Of a stretch of DNA of 64,000 nucleotides, positions 29,234-37,986 are shown one piece after another. The notes beneath the pieces are model-generated. The model did not search any database, was not told where the DNA came from, and saw only the letters and a list, made by a program, of their open reading frames with translations. This DNA comes from Bradyrhizobium sp. SZCCHNS1050 (GTDB lineage Bacteria; Pseudomonadota; Alphaproteobacteria; Rhizobiales; Xanthobacteraceae): contig NZ_JAUETR010000001.1 in assembly GCF_032484785.1 (NCBI RefSeq), positions 1,488,001 to 1,552,000 on the forward strand. The letters are read 5' to 3'. The position numbers were made by a program, and so were the translations under genes. The stretch's first letter is position 1. Each line of letters starts with the position of its first letter.

Positions 29234-29479
29234 TCGTGCGCACGCGTCCTGTTCGGTGCACAAACATTACCGCTCGCAGGTGAAGTCTTTCTGAGGGAAC
29301 ATCGTTAGCGGAGCGTTTCCGCGTTCGCGAAGTGCACGAATTCGCTCGAAAATTCAGAGAACTAGGCAAACACTACCCGGCTACTACAACTAATAGTTCT
29401 GCCTTTCCATAGAACACGCATCGCGCGACTGGAAAAATCGCGTCCACCACGACGTGAGCGGGCCCAGAGGCTCGCTCCA

Positions 29480-30823
29480 TCACGACAGCAGCGGCGACCA
29501 GGCCGGATCCGAGGCGAAGCCCGGCGTCGGCACCTTCTGCTCGAAGCGGCCGGAGACGTCGATCGAATATAGCGACGGACCAGCGGTGCCGCCGGGGTCA
29601 CGGAAGAACATCAGCACGCGGCCGTTGGGCGAGAAGGTCGGCCCTTCGTTGTGGAAGCCGGCGGTGAGGATGCGCTCGCCCGAGCCGTCCGTCTTCATGA
29701 TGCCGATCGCGAACTGGCCGCCGCCCTGCTTGGTGAAGGCGATGAAGTCGCCACGCGGCGACCACACCGGCGTCGAGTAGCTGCCCTCGCCGAACGAGAT
29801 GCGCTGCGCTGCGCCGCCACTGGAGGACATCACGTAGATCTGCGGTTTGCCGCCGCGATCGCTTTCAAAGCAGATCTGGCTGCCGTCCGGCGAGTAGCAC
29901 GGCGAGGTGTCGATCGCCGGCGTGTCGGTGAGCCGCGTCGTCGTGCGCGAGCGCAGATCCATCACGAACAGGTTGGAGTTGCCGCCCTGCTGGAGGCTGA
30001 GGATGATGCGCTGGCCGTCCGGCGAGAACCGCGGCGAGAACGACATGCCGGGGAAGTTGCCGACGATCTCGCGCTGGCCGGTCTCGATGTTGAACAGATA
30101 GACCCTCGGGTCACCCTGCCCGAACTCCATGTAGGTGATTTCCTGGCTCGACGGCGAGAACCGCGGCGTCAGCACGAGGTCGGCGCCGCGGGTGAGGTAG
30201 CGGACGTTGGCACCGTCCTGATCCATCAGCGCGAGCCGCTTGACGCGCCGCTCGGACGGGCCGCTCTCGTCGACGAACACGACGCGGCTGTCGAAATAGC
30301 CCTTCTCGCCGGTCATCTGGGTGTAGATCTGGTCCGAGATGATATGTGCGATGCGCCGCCAGTATTCCGGCGCCGTCACATATTGCTGGCCGGTGAGCTG
30401 CTGGCCCGAGTTCGGGTCCCACAGCCGAAACTCGGCCTTCAGCCGCCCGTCCGGCTGCCGCGTCGCGCGGCCGGTGACGAGCCCGCGCAGATCGAGCGGC
30501 TTCCAGCTCGCGAATTGCGGCGGGGCCTCGAAATTGCTGATGCGCTCGGGAAAGGCGGCCGGGTCCACCGGCGCGAACAACCCGCTGCGCTTGAAATTGT
30601 TGGTAATCACCTGTGCGATACCGTTGCCGACATCGGCGTCACCGGCACCGCCGGGCACGAAGGGCGGAATCGCGATCGGGATCGGCTTGAACTCGCCGGG
30701 GCCGATAATCACACGTTGCGCGAACGCGGGCCCCGCGCCCAAGGCTGCCATGGCGGCTCCTCCGCCCAGCAGAACCTGGCGCCGCGTGGTGGATCCTGTC
30801 TTGCGCGTCGGAGGTGTCGTCAA
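29480..30823 (-). CDS. tolB: Tol-Pal system beta-propeller protein TolB
   Basis: TolB is the periplasmic beta-propeller that releases Pal when bound by TolA. It has a leader [25 protein letters not shown], an N-terminal alpha/beta domain, and propeller repeats ([50 protein letters not shown]). The paired arginines in TTRRQVLLG look like a Tat leader, not the usual Sec signal. A TTG at 30823 is proposed as start: its TTGA overlaps the tolA stop, GAGG lies six bases upstream, and it places the leader at the N-terminus. An ATG at 30883 would give a 64-base overlap. Confidence 0.95.
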   Translation of the reverse strand: MTTPPTRKTGSTTRRQVLLGGGAAMAALGAGPAFAQRVIIGPGEFKPIPIAIPPFVPGGAGDADVGNGIAQVITNNFKRSGLFAPVDPAAFPERISNFEAPPQFASWKPLDLRGLVTGRATRQPDGRLKAEFRLWDPNSGQQLTGQQYVTAPEYWRRIAHIISDQIYTQMTGEKGYFDSRVVFVDESGPSERRVKRLALMDQDGANVRYLTRGADLVLTPRFSPSSQEITYMEFGQGDPRVYLFNIETGQREIVGNFPGMSFSPRFSPDGQRIILSLQQGGNSNLFVMDLRSRTTTRLTDTPAIDTSPCYSPDGSQICFESDRGGKPQIYVMSSSGGAAQRISFGEGSYSTPVWSPRGDFIAFTKQGGGQFAIGIMKTDGSGERILTAGFHNEGPTFSPNGRVLMFFRDPGGTAGPSLYSIDVSGRFEQKVPTPGFASDPAWSPLLS

Positions 30824-31850
30824 GTTCGGCCTCGCATCGAATTCATCATTTTGAGGTTGAATGTCGCGGGTATCAACTTCCACTCATTGTACCGGTTCTT
30901 CGGCAGAAACGCGTAGGGCGCACAGTTCTCGACCGCACGCTTGGCATTTTCCGCCATGGCCAGGCTGACGGTACGGGACGGTCCGGTCATGCCGACGACG
31001 GCGGGAGCAGCAAAGAGCGATCCATCCGGCCGTAGCTGGATATCGAGATCAACGGAGATCTTGTCTTCATCCACGCCGCTATAGGGCGCATTGAAGCAGC
31101 GGGTGACCGCCTCCTGGAACGCGGCCTGCCAGCTCGCGACATTGGCCTCTGCCGTTCCTCGCACCGAGCCCAGCGCCGCATTCGCATTGATCTCGGATCC
31201 CGTGACCGCCTGCCGCGTCGGATCTTTCTGATTGATCAAGCTCGCCATCTTCTCGGCGTCGAACTTGCGCTCGCTCTTGTGCTTGGGCGGCTCCGGCGGC
31301 GCGGCGGCGGCCTGCGGCTTCGGCGGCTGCTTCGCCTTGTCCTTGTTGAGCACGCTGGCGATCTGGTCCGGATTGAACGGGTCCGGCTTCTTCTCCTCCG
31401 GCTTCGGCTTCTCGGCCGGCGCGGGCTTCGGCGGCTCCGGCTTCTTCTCGGCCACCGGCTTCGGCGTATCCGGCTGCTTCTCGACCGGCTTCGGCGGATC
31501 GGGCTTCTTCTCGACCGGCTTCTCCGGCTTGGGCTGCGGCTCAGGCGCGGCGTCGGTCTCGGTGACCTGCTTGGTATCGACCTTGCCGACGATGTCCTCG
31601 GTCGGCTTCTTCTCGCCGATCTTGTCGGCCAGCAGCTTCTGGGATTCCTTCTTGCCCATCAGCGCGCCGGCCTTGGCCTTCGAGCTGTTGTCCTCCGAGA
31701 TCACGTCGACCGGCACAAGGTCCTCCGGCGGCGCCACCATCGAGCGCGCGGAGAAGCTGAACAGGCCCCAGCACAGCACGAGCACGTGCAGGGCGACGGA
31801 CAGCACTGTCCCCTTGCGCGTGCGCACGAACCGGATGAGGTCCTTCGACG

Positions 31851-31854
<4 letters not shown>
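30820..31854 (-). CDS. tolA: TolA, inner-membrane envelope integrity protein
   Basis: This 344-residue protein has one N-terminal membrane anchor ([18 protein letters not shown]), a long Pro/Lys/Glu-rich domain ([19 protein letters not shown] repeats, about residues 105-200) and a C-terminal domain ([48 protein letters not shown]) that should contact TolB and Pal. TolA spans the periplasm and is driven by TolQR. It begins with an ATGA overlap with tolR and ends overlapping the tolB start. Confidence 0.93.
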
Positions 31855-32330
<476 letters not shown>

Positions 32331-32369
32331 GCTGTGGTACTCACGATCCGGATGCCACTATACCTGCCC

Positions 32370-33053
32370 TCATCCCCGCTCGTCGATCTGACGGGACAAG
32401 ATGGCCGAAAATTCATCTGCGAAGCCTTCCAACCGCTGCGCCTGCCGGTTCACCTCCGAAGAGAACTTGTTGTAGAAAATCGTCGCCGGGATGGCCGCGA
32501 TCAGGCCGATGGCAGTGGCGAACAGCGCCTCCGCGATGCCCGGCGCGACCACCGCCAGCGAGGTGTTCTTGGAAGCCGCGATCGCCTGGAAGCTGGTCAT
32601 GATGCCCCAGACCGTGCCGAACAGACCGACGAACGGGCCGGCGGAACCGACCGTGGCGAGCACCAGGAGACGGCGTTCCAGCCGCTCGACCTCGCGCGCG
32701 ATCGACACGTTCATCACCTTCTCGATGCGCATCTGCAGGCCGGCGAAGGAGCGCGCGTGGCCCTCGAACGAGCGCTTCCACTCGCGCATCGCCGCCACGA
32801 AGCACGCCGCCATGGATTGCGTCGGCTTCGCCGATAGCACCCGGTACAGCTCCTCGATGGATTCTCCGGACCAGAAGGCCTGCTCGAACCGGTCCATCGA
32901 GCGACGGGTCCGCGAGAACAGGAACATCTTGTCGATCGCAATCGCCCAGACCCAGATCGAGCAGGAGATCAGGCCGAGCATGATGATCCGAACTACCCAG
33001 CCGGCATTGCCGAACAGATCGATCAGGGACAGGCCGCCGCTATCGACAGACAT
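32370..33053 (-). CDS. tolQ: TolQ, ExbB-family motor protein
   Basis: This 227-residue inner-membrane protein has three helices: LFGNAGWVVRIIMLGLISCSIWVWAIAI, RLLVLATVGSAGPFVGLFGTVWGIMTSF and VAPGIAEALFATAIGLIAAIPATIFYN. The last two contain the family's conserved Thr/Gly-rich pattern. It forms the pentameric stator around TolR. The ATG at 33053 follows GAGAGG at a nine-base spacing and is preferred over one seven codons earlier. It heads the tolQRAB operon. No ybgC gene was seen upstream, although that gene usually precedes tolQ. Confidence 0.95.
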   Translation of the reverse strand: MSVDSGGLSLIDLFGNAGWVVRIIMLGLISCSIWVWAIAIDKMFLFSRTRRSMDRFEQAFWSGESIEELYRVLSAKPTQSMAACFVAAMREWKRSFEGHARSFAGLQMRIEKVMNVSIAREVERLERRLLVLATVGSAGPFVGLFGTVWGIMTSFQAIAASKNTSLAVVAPGIAEALFATAIGLIAAIPATIFYNKFSSEVNRQAQRLEGFADEFSAILSRQIDERG

Positions 33054-33252
33054 CTGCAGTATCCTCTCAACCAATCATCCCGGGATGCCCGGGACCATGC
33101 AGCCGCCGTTCCATGCCGGATGCCGTCGCGGCGGAAAGCGCCTGCGCGAGAAAACCCTGAACTGATCGCTTTAAGAGGCCCGCCGAAGCCATAAGCGGCC
33201 TGCTTCCTCTGCCAACGTGTCAAAACAAGGGCTCTTGGCGCGCGTAAGCGCC

Positions 33253-33281
33253 CCTTAACCAAACCCCCTCCGGGGTTAAGG
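33253..33281. promoter_or_regulatory. Inverted repeat upstream of tolQ
   Basis: CCTTAACC (33253-33260) and GGTTAAGG (33274-33281) are inverted around 13 bases, about 200 bp upstream of tolQ in an otherwise gene-free stretch. It could be an operator for the tol operon, but no matching regulator is nearby. Confidence 0.35.
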
Positions 33282-33423
33282 CGGGGTTACCGCGGAGTAT
33301 TGCCGAGGTCAAAGGTCCAGCCGGACCAGCCAGATAGAGCCTTTGTGATCAGCCGCTTGACCGTTTTGGCCGGCGGCGGACAGCGGCCAGCCGCCGCAGG
33401 CGGGCGGTATCGGAGAACGCAAA

Positions 33424-33456
33424 ACGCCCGCCGGCGGGGGAACCGCAGGCGGGCGT
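33424..33456 (-). terminator. Rho-independent terminator after the DUF2852 gene
   Basis: ACGCCCGCC and GGCGGGCGT pair, with an additional inner GCGG/CCGC pairing. On the minus strand the hairpin is followed by TTTTGCGTT. It lies 54 bp after the DUF2852 stop. Confidence 0.8.
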
Positions 33457-33509
33457 CTTGTGCCGTCAGGGCGGGGGCTGAAAGCCCTGCGGCGTCAGGT
33501 GAGAGGCGA

Positions 33510-33995
33510 TCAGCTCTGCGGCTGGTCGTTCGGCGGGGTCGGACGCGGCTTGTGCTGGGCCATGAACGCGTCGAACTCCTCCTTGTCCTTGGCGTGGCGC
33601 AGCCGGGTCAGGAAGTCACGGAACTCCTGCTGCTCCTCTTCGAGCCGCCGCAGGGTCTCCATGCGGTACTCGTCGAAGGCGCGGTTGCCGCTCGAAGCCG
33701 GCTGCGAGAAACCGAAGCCGAAGCCGCGGCGCTCCATCTTGTCGCGCATGCGGTCCATCTTCCACTGCATCCGTTCCATCTTGTTCGACCAGCGATCGCC
33801 GCCGTTCCAGCACGACATCTTTCTGCTCCCGAGTGTGAAAAAGAGAAGGGCAAGTCCGATCGGCCACCAGATGATGAAGCCGAGCACGGTCACGGCGATC
33901 CAGCCGGGATGCCAGGGCGACTCCATCATGCGGGGCCGGTACCTCTGCTCCTCCTCCGAACCGCGCCAACGATTGACATCTGCGGTGTAGGCCAT
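33510..33995 (-). CDS. DUF2852 protein
   Basis: This is a protein of about 161 residues with one strong membrane helix (WHPGWIAVTVLGFIIWWPIGLALLFFTLG) and a charged Arg/Met-rich cytoplasmic tail (KMERMQWKMDRMRDKMERR). It ends in a coiled coil and a Gln/Pro-rich segment. That layout is characteristic of DUF2852, which has no known function. The ATG at 33995 follows GGAGAG, while one at 34019 has no ribosome site. Its promoter contains the same palindrome as the neighbouring TetR gene, so it is likely repressed by that regulator. Confidence 0.85.
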   Translation of the reverse strand: MAYTADVNRWRGSEEEQRYRPRMMESPWHPGWIAVTVLGFIIWWPIGLALLFFTLGSRKMSCWNGGDRWSNKMERMQWKMDRMRDKMERRGFGFGFSQPASSGNRAFDEYRMETLRRLEEEQQEFRDFLTRLRHAKDKEEFDAFMAQHKPRPTPPNDQPQS

Positions 33996-34028
33996 CTCCC
34001 TCTCCATTCGCGGCGCCATGCCGTGTGA

Positions 34029-34047
34029 ATGTAAATAACATTTACAT
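34029..34047. promoter_or_regulatory. Palindromic operator ATGTAAAT-N3-ATTTACAT upstream of DUF2852 gene
   Basis: A perfect 19-bp palindrome (8-3-8), 34 bp before the DUF2852 start. The same half-site occurs over the start of the adjacent TetR gene (34845-34871). Two matching palindromes at neighbouring genes, one of which encodes a TetR repressor, are good evidence for an operator. Confidence 0.75.
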
Positions 34048-34124
34048 AGCTAGCTCAACCCGGGATTTTGTCAAGGCGACCGCCTGACGCGTCGCTCGAA
34101 TTATTTTTCGGCGTTCTTTGAACC

Positions 34125-34850
34125 TTATTTCGGGCGGCCCCAGGGCCCTGCCGGCTTGTCATCGTCCGGCAGCGGCGGCGGCTCGGCAGCGGAGGACGGC
34201 GCAGGCCGGCGGTCGGTCGGGAAGCCGAGCCCGCGCAGATAGATCAGCAGCTCGGCCTCCAGCAGCTCCTCGGGCGACATCGGCAGCTTGCGCCGGGCGG
34301 CATCGCCGCGCGCGAACAGCGAGGCGATGCCATGCGCCATCGACCAGATGTGCAGCGCCATCATCAGGGCCGGCGGCCGCGGCATCCCGGGCGGCGCCAG
34401 CGCCGCCAGCCGCTCCGCCGCGGCCCGAATGACGCCGAAAGCGCGCTCACCCGCCGCCAACAGGCCCGCGGTGGAGTCCGCCGGCACGCCGGATTCGAAC
34501 ATCGCCGAGTAGAACGCAGGCTCCGAACGGGCAAATGCCAGATACGCCTTGCCGACGCGCTCGAACGCCGTGACGGTGTCGGGCCGGCCGTCGTCCCACG
34601 CCGCCGAGAGCTGCGCCTCGAACTGCTCGAAGCCGCGCTGGGCGATGCTCGACAGCAGTTCGTCGCGATCGCGGAAGTGGCGATAGGGCGCGGCCGGGCT
34701 GACGCCGGCCATGCGGGCCGCATCGGCAAAGGTGAAGCCGGCAGCCCCCTTCTGCGCGATCAGGTCGAGCGCCGCCTGCAGCAGCGCCTCCTTGAGGTTA
34801 CCGTGATGATAGCCGCGCTCGGCGCGGCGCTCTTCCTTGCGCCAGCTCAT
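34125..34850 (-). CDS. TetR family regulator (WHG-type C-terminal domain)
   Basis: This 241-residue regulator begins MSWRKEERRAERGYHHGNLKEALLQAALDLIAQKGAAGFTFADAARMAGVSPAAPYRHFRDRDELLSSIA, with the GYHHGNL opening and helix-turn-helix typical of one TetR subgroup. The C-terminal domain matches the WHG-type ligand domain in spacing (ALMMALHIWSMAHGIASLFARG). The start ATG at 34850 lies inside its own palindrome, so repressor binding would block initiation directly. The next gene downstream is DUF2852, which carries the same operator. Confidence 0.9.
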   Translation of the reverse strand: MSWRKEERRAERGYHHGNLKEALLQAALDLIAQKGAAGFTFADAARMAGVSPAAPYRHFRDRDELLSSIAQRGFEQFEAQLSAAWDDGRPDTVTAFERVGKAYLAFARSEPAFYSAMFESGVPADSTAGLLAAGERAFGVIRAAAERLAALAPPGMPRPPALMMALHIWSMAHGIASLFARGDAARRKLPMSPEELLEAELLIYLRGLGFPTDRRPAPSSAAEPPPLPDDDKPAGPWGRPK

Positions 34851-34871
34851 GTAAATGGCTTTTACATGAGC
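34845..34871. promoter_or_regulatory. Palindromic operator overlapping the TetR start codon
   Basis: GCTCATGTAAA (34845-34855) and TTTACATGAGC (34861-34871) are perfect inverted 11-bp arms with a 5-bp centre. The ATG of the TetR gene (34848-34850) lies within the left arm. The core ATGTAAA/TTTACAT is shared with the DUF2852 operator. Confidence 0.75.
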
Positions 34872-34962
34872 CGGGTCGAAGGAAGCCAGCGACTTTTGGG
34901 CGGGGTCAGCCGCCGACTTCCGGGACGCTCTATCGCGCCGTTCGGTTAAGCCCCCGCGAACA

Positions 34963-35011
34963 GGTGCCACCCTCGCCCCTTGAGGGCCCCCGCAAGGGGC
35001 AGGGTGGCACC
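34963..35011. repeat. Long imperfect inverted repeat (hairpin)
   Basis: GGTGCCACCCTCGCCCCTTG and CAAGGGGCAGGGTGGCACC are inverted around ten bases with a single one-base bulge, giving a stem of about 19 bp. There is no U-tract on either strand, so this is not a standard terminator. It lies between the YciI operon and the TetR gene and could be a REP-type palindrome or an mRNA-stabilising structure. Confidence 0.55.
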
Positions 35012-35112
35012 GAAGTCGCCGCGGGATCAGCGCGCCCGGCACAAACGCCGGGCGCCCGCAGCAAGCGGGACGTTCACCTCAGCCGACGTGCTCCGCCCTG
35101 CAGGCCGCTCAA

Positions 35113-35481
35113 CTAGCCGCCCGGAATCGGCAGCACCGGCATGATCTCGACCCGCTCGCCCGGGAAGATCGCAAAATGCGGATGGTTGACGAACATCTTC
35201 GCGGCATCCTCGTGCGACGCGGCGCGGACCACGGTGAACGCGCCCATCTCGTTGGCGATGTCGTTGACGCCGCCCTTGTCGACCCGCTTGGTCTTGCCGA
35301 GCGGCCCGCCCATCGCGACGATCGCGTCCTTGTGTTGGTCCACCCAGGCATGCCAGGCCGCCATGCCCTGCTGTCCCCTGGCATTGCGCTCCGTCTCGGA
35401 CAGCGCCTCCCAGGCTTTCCAGACCGGACTGGTCTTGCTGCCGAGAAAGACGGCGAGATAGGTGTTGCTGTTGTCGCTCAT
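35113..35481 (-). CDS. YciI/DGPF family protein (first of three)
   Basis: This 122-residue protein of the YciI-like superfamily (DGPF group) has the ferredoxin-like alpha/beta layout and GAFTVVRAASHEDAAKMFVNHPHFAIFPGERVEIMPVLPIPGG at the end. Biochemical function of the family is not established. It is the last gene of a three-gene operon behind the P1 promoter, and similar genes are characteristic neighbours of ECF42 sigma factors. The start MSDNSNTYLAVF at 35481 is the only clear choice. Confidence 0.88.
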   Translation of the reverse strand: MSDNSNTYLAVFLGSKTSPVWKAWEALSETERNARGQQGMAAWHAWVDQHKDAIVAMGGPLGKTKRVDKGGVNDIANEMGAFTVVRAASHEDAAKMFVNHPHFAIFPGERVEIMPVLPIPGG

Positions 35482-35514
35482 TGCACTTCCCTCTCCTGCT
35501 GTGAAACGGATCGA

Positions 35515-35931
35515 TCAGACACGGCCGGCATGCGGCAGCTCGGCGAAGCCCGCCGCCGCCTGCTGCACCTCCTCGGAAAAGTCGGCCATCTCCTGGACCT
35601 GGCGAATCTCGATGATCTCGTTGTCCGAGGCCGGGCACTGCCTGGCCCAGGCGATCGCCTCGTCGCGCGAGGCGACCTCGATCATCCAATAGCCGCCGAG
35701 CACCTCCTTGGCCTCCGCGAACGGGCCGTCGGTCACCACAGGCTTGCCGCCCGCGAACGAGACCCGCGCCCCCATCGACAGCGGATGCAGGCCCTCCAAC
35801 GTGATCAGCACGCCGGCGTCCTTCAGGGCCTCGTTGTAGCGCATCATCGCTTTGACACGCTCGGGATCGAGCTGCACGTCCGGCGGCGCACTCTCGTAGC
35901 CGAGCGGGATCATCAGCATCATGAATCGCAT
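35515..35931 (-). CDS. YciI/DGPF family protein (second of three)
   Basis: A 138-residue DGPF protein beginning MRFMMLMIPLGYESAPPDVQLDPERVKAMMRYNEALKDAGVLITLEGLHPLSMGARVSFAGGKPVVTDGPFAEAKEVLGGYWMIEVASRDEAIAWARQCP. The sequence TDGPFAEAKEVLGGYWMIEV contains the DGPF hallmark, here as DGPF itself. It lies 33 bp from the third gene and 33 bp from the first, all on one transcript. Confidence 0.92.
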   Translation of the reverse strand: MRFMMLMIPLGYESAPPDVQLDPERVKAMMRYNEALKDAGVLITLEGLHPLSMGARVSFAGGKPVVTDGPFAEAKEVLGGYWMIEVASRDEAIAWARQCPASDNEIIEIRQVQEMADFSEEVQQAAAGFAELPHAGRV

Positions 35932-35964
35932 CGCGTTTCTCCTCCTCTCCTGATCAGGGTCGGT

Positions 35965-36378
35965 TCAGCTCCTGGCGGCCTGCGCACGCAGCCGTTCGAC
36001 CCGCTCACGCAATTCGGGCGTGAACGTCTCGCCGAAATCCTCCGCGGCATAGACCTGGCGGATCTCGATCTCGCCGCTCGGGAACGGCGCCCGCTTCATG
36101 TGCTCGATCACCTCCTCGAGCGAGCCGGCCTTGAGCATCCAGAAGCCCGCCGCGAGATCGCGGGAGAGATCGAACGGACCGCGCGCGACGCTCGGCGTCC
36201 CGTTCGAGAAGTCGATGCGCGCCCCCTTCGCGGTCGGATGCAGGCCCTCGCCGGCCTCCATCATGCCGGCCTTCACCAAGCCCTCGTTGAACCGGCCCAT
36301 CGCCGCGAACTCCTCGGTGGTCGGCAGGATTCCGGCTTCCGTGTCCCTGGTCGCCTTCACGATCACCATGAACCGCAT
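35965..36378 (-). CDS. YciI/DGPF family protein (third of three, first in operon)
   Basis: This 137-residue paralogue of the downstream genes (MRFMVIVKATRDTEAGILPTTEEFAAMGRFNEGLVKAGMMEAGEGLHPTAKGARIDFSNGTPSVARGPFDLSRDLAAGFWMLKAGSLEEVIEHMKRAPFP) shares the GLHP(T/L)xxGARxxF block with its neighbour but has RGPF in place of DGPF. It is the promoter-proximal gene, with promoter P1 at 36431-36457. Confidence 0.92.
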   Translation of the reverse strand: MRFMVIVKATRDTEAGILPTTEEFAAMGRFNEGLVKAGMMEAGEGLHPTAKGARIDFSNGTPSVARGPFDLSRDLAAGFWMLKAGSLEEVIEHMKRAPFPSGEIEIRQVYAAEDFGETFTPELRERVERLRAQAARS

Positions 36379-36430
36379 GGTTGCTCTCCCCTGATGCTGT
36401 CTGGCAGGACTGCCCTGCCCTCATCAGTAG

Positions 36431-36457
36431 GACGATCCGGCCCCGGTACGGCCGACA
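36431..36457 (-). promoter_or_regulatory. ECF42-type promoter P1 (TGTCGG-N17-CGTC)
   Basis: Minus strand: TGTCGG at 36457-36452, 17 bases, CGTC at 36434-36431, followed by CTAC. It lies 53 bp before the first YciI gene. The same spacing and both hexamer and tetramer recur at 42822-42848 and 44550-44576. Confidence 0.75.
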
Positions 36458-36490
36458 CGCTCCCGCAATTATTTTGGCCGGGTTCCCGGT

Positions 36491-37141
36491 TCAGCCCGGC
36501 TCTTGCGGGAACATGTGGAAATAAGGCTCGGCCTCGGCGAGCACCCGCGCGACGGAGGGCCGCGTCTTGAGCCGGTCGAGATAGGCAGTGACCCCAGGCA
36601 GCCCATCACCCAGCGGCTCCACTCTGTCGGCGTAGAACAGCGCCGGCAAGGCCGCGCAATCCGCCAGGGTGAAAGGGTCGCCCATCGCCCAGCCACGCGG
36701 CGGCAGCTCGGCCTCGAGCATGGCGTAGGACGTGCGCAGCCGGCTTCGAGCGTCGGCGACGCCGAGCGGATCGCGGGCATCGGCCGGCCGCAGCCGGTCG
36801 AACACGACGGTCTGCGTCGGCATGTGCAGATAGAGGTCGAGAAAGCGATCGCGTAGACGTGTCCGCAAGGCGAGATCGGGATCATCGGGAATGAAGCGCG
36901 TCCTGCCCGCATAGTGCTGGTCGAGATACTCGATGATGATGCTCGATTCCGGAATCGTGCGCTGCTCATCGCGCAGCACGGGAAATTTACCGACCGGCCA
37001 CAGCTTCAAGAACGCCGCGCGCTCATCCGCGTCCCCGAGATTGATCAGCTTCGGCGTGAACGAAACGTCGTTCTCATATAGCGCGATCAGCACCTTCCAG
37101 CAGAACGACGACAGCGGATGATAGTAAAGGGTCAGGGACAT
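36491..37141 (-). CDS. Glutathione S-transferase family protein
   Basis: This 216-residue protein has an N-terminal thioredoxin-like domain (MSLTLYYHPLSSFCWKVLIALYENDVSFTPKLINL) and a helical C-terminal domain. SSFCWKVLIAL places Ser and Cys at the position of the catalytic residue, and PESSIIIEYLDQHYAGRTRF provides the glutathione-binding ES pair. It may conjugate or reduce electrophiles. The ATG at 37141 begins the conserved fold; further upstream codons look non-coding. It is not preceded by the TGTCGG promoter, unlike its neighbour operon. Confidence 0.9.
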   Translation of the reverse strand: MSLTLYYHPLSSFCWKVLIALYENDVSFTPKLINLGDADERAAFLKLWPVGKFPVLRDEQRTIPESSIIIEYLDQHYAGRTRFIPDDPDLALRTRLRDRFLDLYLHMPTQTVVFDRLRPADARDPLGVADARSRLRTSYAMLEAELPPRGWAMGDPFTLADCAALPALFYADRVEPLGDGLPGVTAYLDRLKTRPSVARVLAEAEPYFHMFPQEPG

Positions 37142-37328
37142 CGTACGCTCCTGCTGAGTTGAGTGAGAACAAGTCGTTTGGTCCCGAACGCGCGGCCGCA
37201 GGGAGGTGCGCTCCCACGGACCGTTGTTCACGGGGAGAGGGTTGAGCTGAGGCGCTAGAGGCACGGGTGGTGTGAGTGGAAAGACCTGCGCTGCCCCCGG
37301 AACCCGGAGCGCGCCGCGAGATATGGGC

Positions 37329-37880
37329 TCACACGCCCCGAACGGGGGCATAGCGCGCGATGACAACGCCGTTGGACAGCGCCCGGCTGTCGATCAGGCT
37401 GAGCTTCAAGGCCTGCCCCGGCTTGAACAGCGGCCGTCCGGCGCCAAGCACGCGCGGATTGATCGCGATTCGAAGCTCATCGATCAGGTCGTGTGCCACG
37501 AGCGTCGAGCCGAGGTCGGCGCTGCCGAACAGGAACAGGTCCTTGGCATTCTCCTGCTTGAGCTTGTCGACCTCGGCCGCGAGCTGCGGACCCAGCAGAT
37601 GCGCGTTCGACCATGCCAGGCGAGATAGCGTGCGGGAGGCAACATATTTGGGGATGCTGTTCATGACGTCGGCGATCACGCCCTTCTCGGTCGGCCAATA
37701 GCCGGCCATCAGATCGTAGGTCACCCGGCCGAACAGCAATCCGCCCGCCTCGTGCAGTTGCGTCTCGGAGATCTGCTCCAGCTCCGGGCCCCACACATCC
37801 TCGTGCCAGGAGATGTCGCCGTTCGGGCCCGCAACCATGCCGTCCAGCGTCATCATGTTCCACATCACCAGCCTCGCCAT
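37329..37880 (-). CDS. Dihydrofolate reductase family protein (RibD C-terminal-like)
   Basis: This 183-residue protein resembles the RibD C-terminal/dihydrofolate reductase-like reductases (MARLVMWNMMTLDGMVAGPNGDISWHEDVWGPELEQ, KYVASRTLSRLAWSNAHLL, KDLFLFGSADLGSTLVAHDLIDELRIAINPRVLGAGRPLF). Such proteins are NADPH-dependent reductases, mostly of unknown substrate. The ATG at 37880 was selected because the conserved start MARLVM lies there. It is divergent from an HxlR regulator, its probable controller. Confidence 0.88.
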   Translation of the reverse strand: MARLVMWNMMTLDGMVAGPNGDISWHEDVWGPELEQISETQLHEAGGLLFGRVTYDLMAGYWPTEKGVIADVMNSIPKYVASRTLSRLAWSNAHLLGPQLAAEVDKLKQENAKDLFLFGSADLGSTLVAHDLIDELRIAINPRVLGAGRPLFKPGQALKLSLIDSRALSNGVVIARYAPVRGV

Positions 37881-37895
37881 CGACTGCCTCTCCCT

Positions 37896-37957
37896 AACTG
37901 CTTTCATTTTGCAAGCAGTTGGAGAATGCCCAGACCGGTGCAATATTGCAAGCGGTT
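37896..37957. promoter_or_regulatory. Repeats between RibD-C reductase and HxlR genes (candidate operator)
   Basis: AACTGCTT (37896-37903) and AAGCAGTT (37913-37920) form an inverted repeat. TTGCAAGC(A)GTT at 37909-37920 is repeated as TTGCAAGC(G)GTT at 37946-37957. The copies lie 37 bp apart in the divergent promoter region of an HxlR-type regulator. HxlR proteins bind inverted repeats in divergent promoters, which makes this the likely site. Confidence 0.55.
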
Positions 37958-37986
37958 TATGCGCGATCCCTGCTCACGAGACTTCG

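Noticed and set aside
33241..33290. CtrA box upstream of tolQ
   Set aside because: The two TTAA elements are 17 bases apart, not seven, so the consensus is not met; kept only as an inverted repeat.
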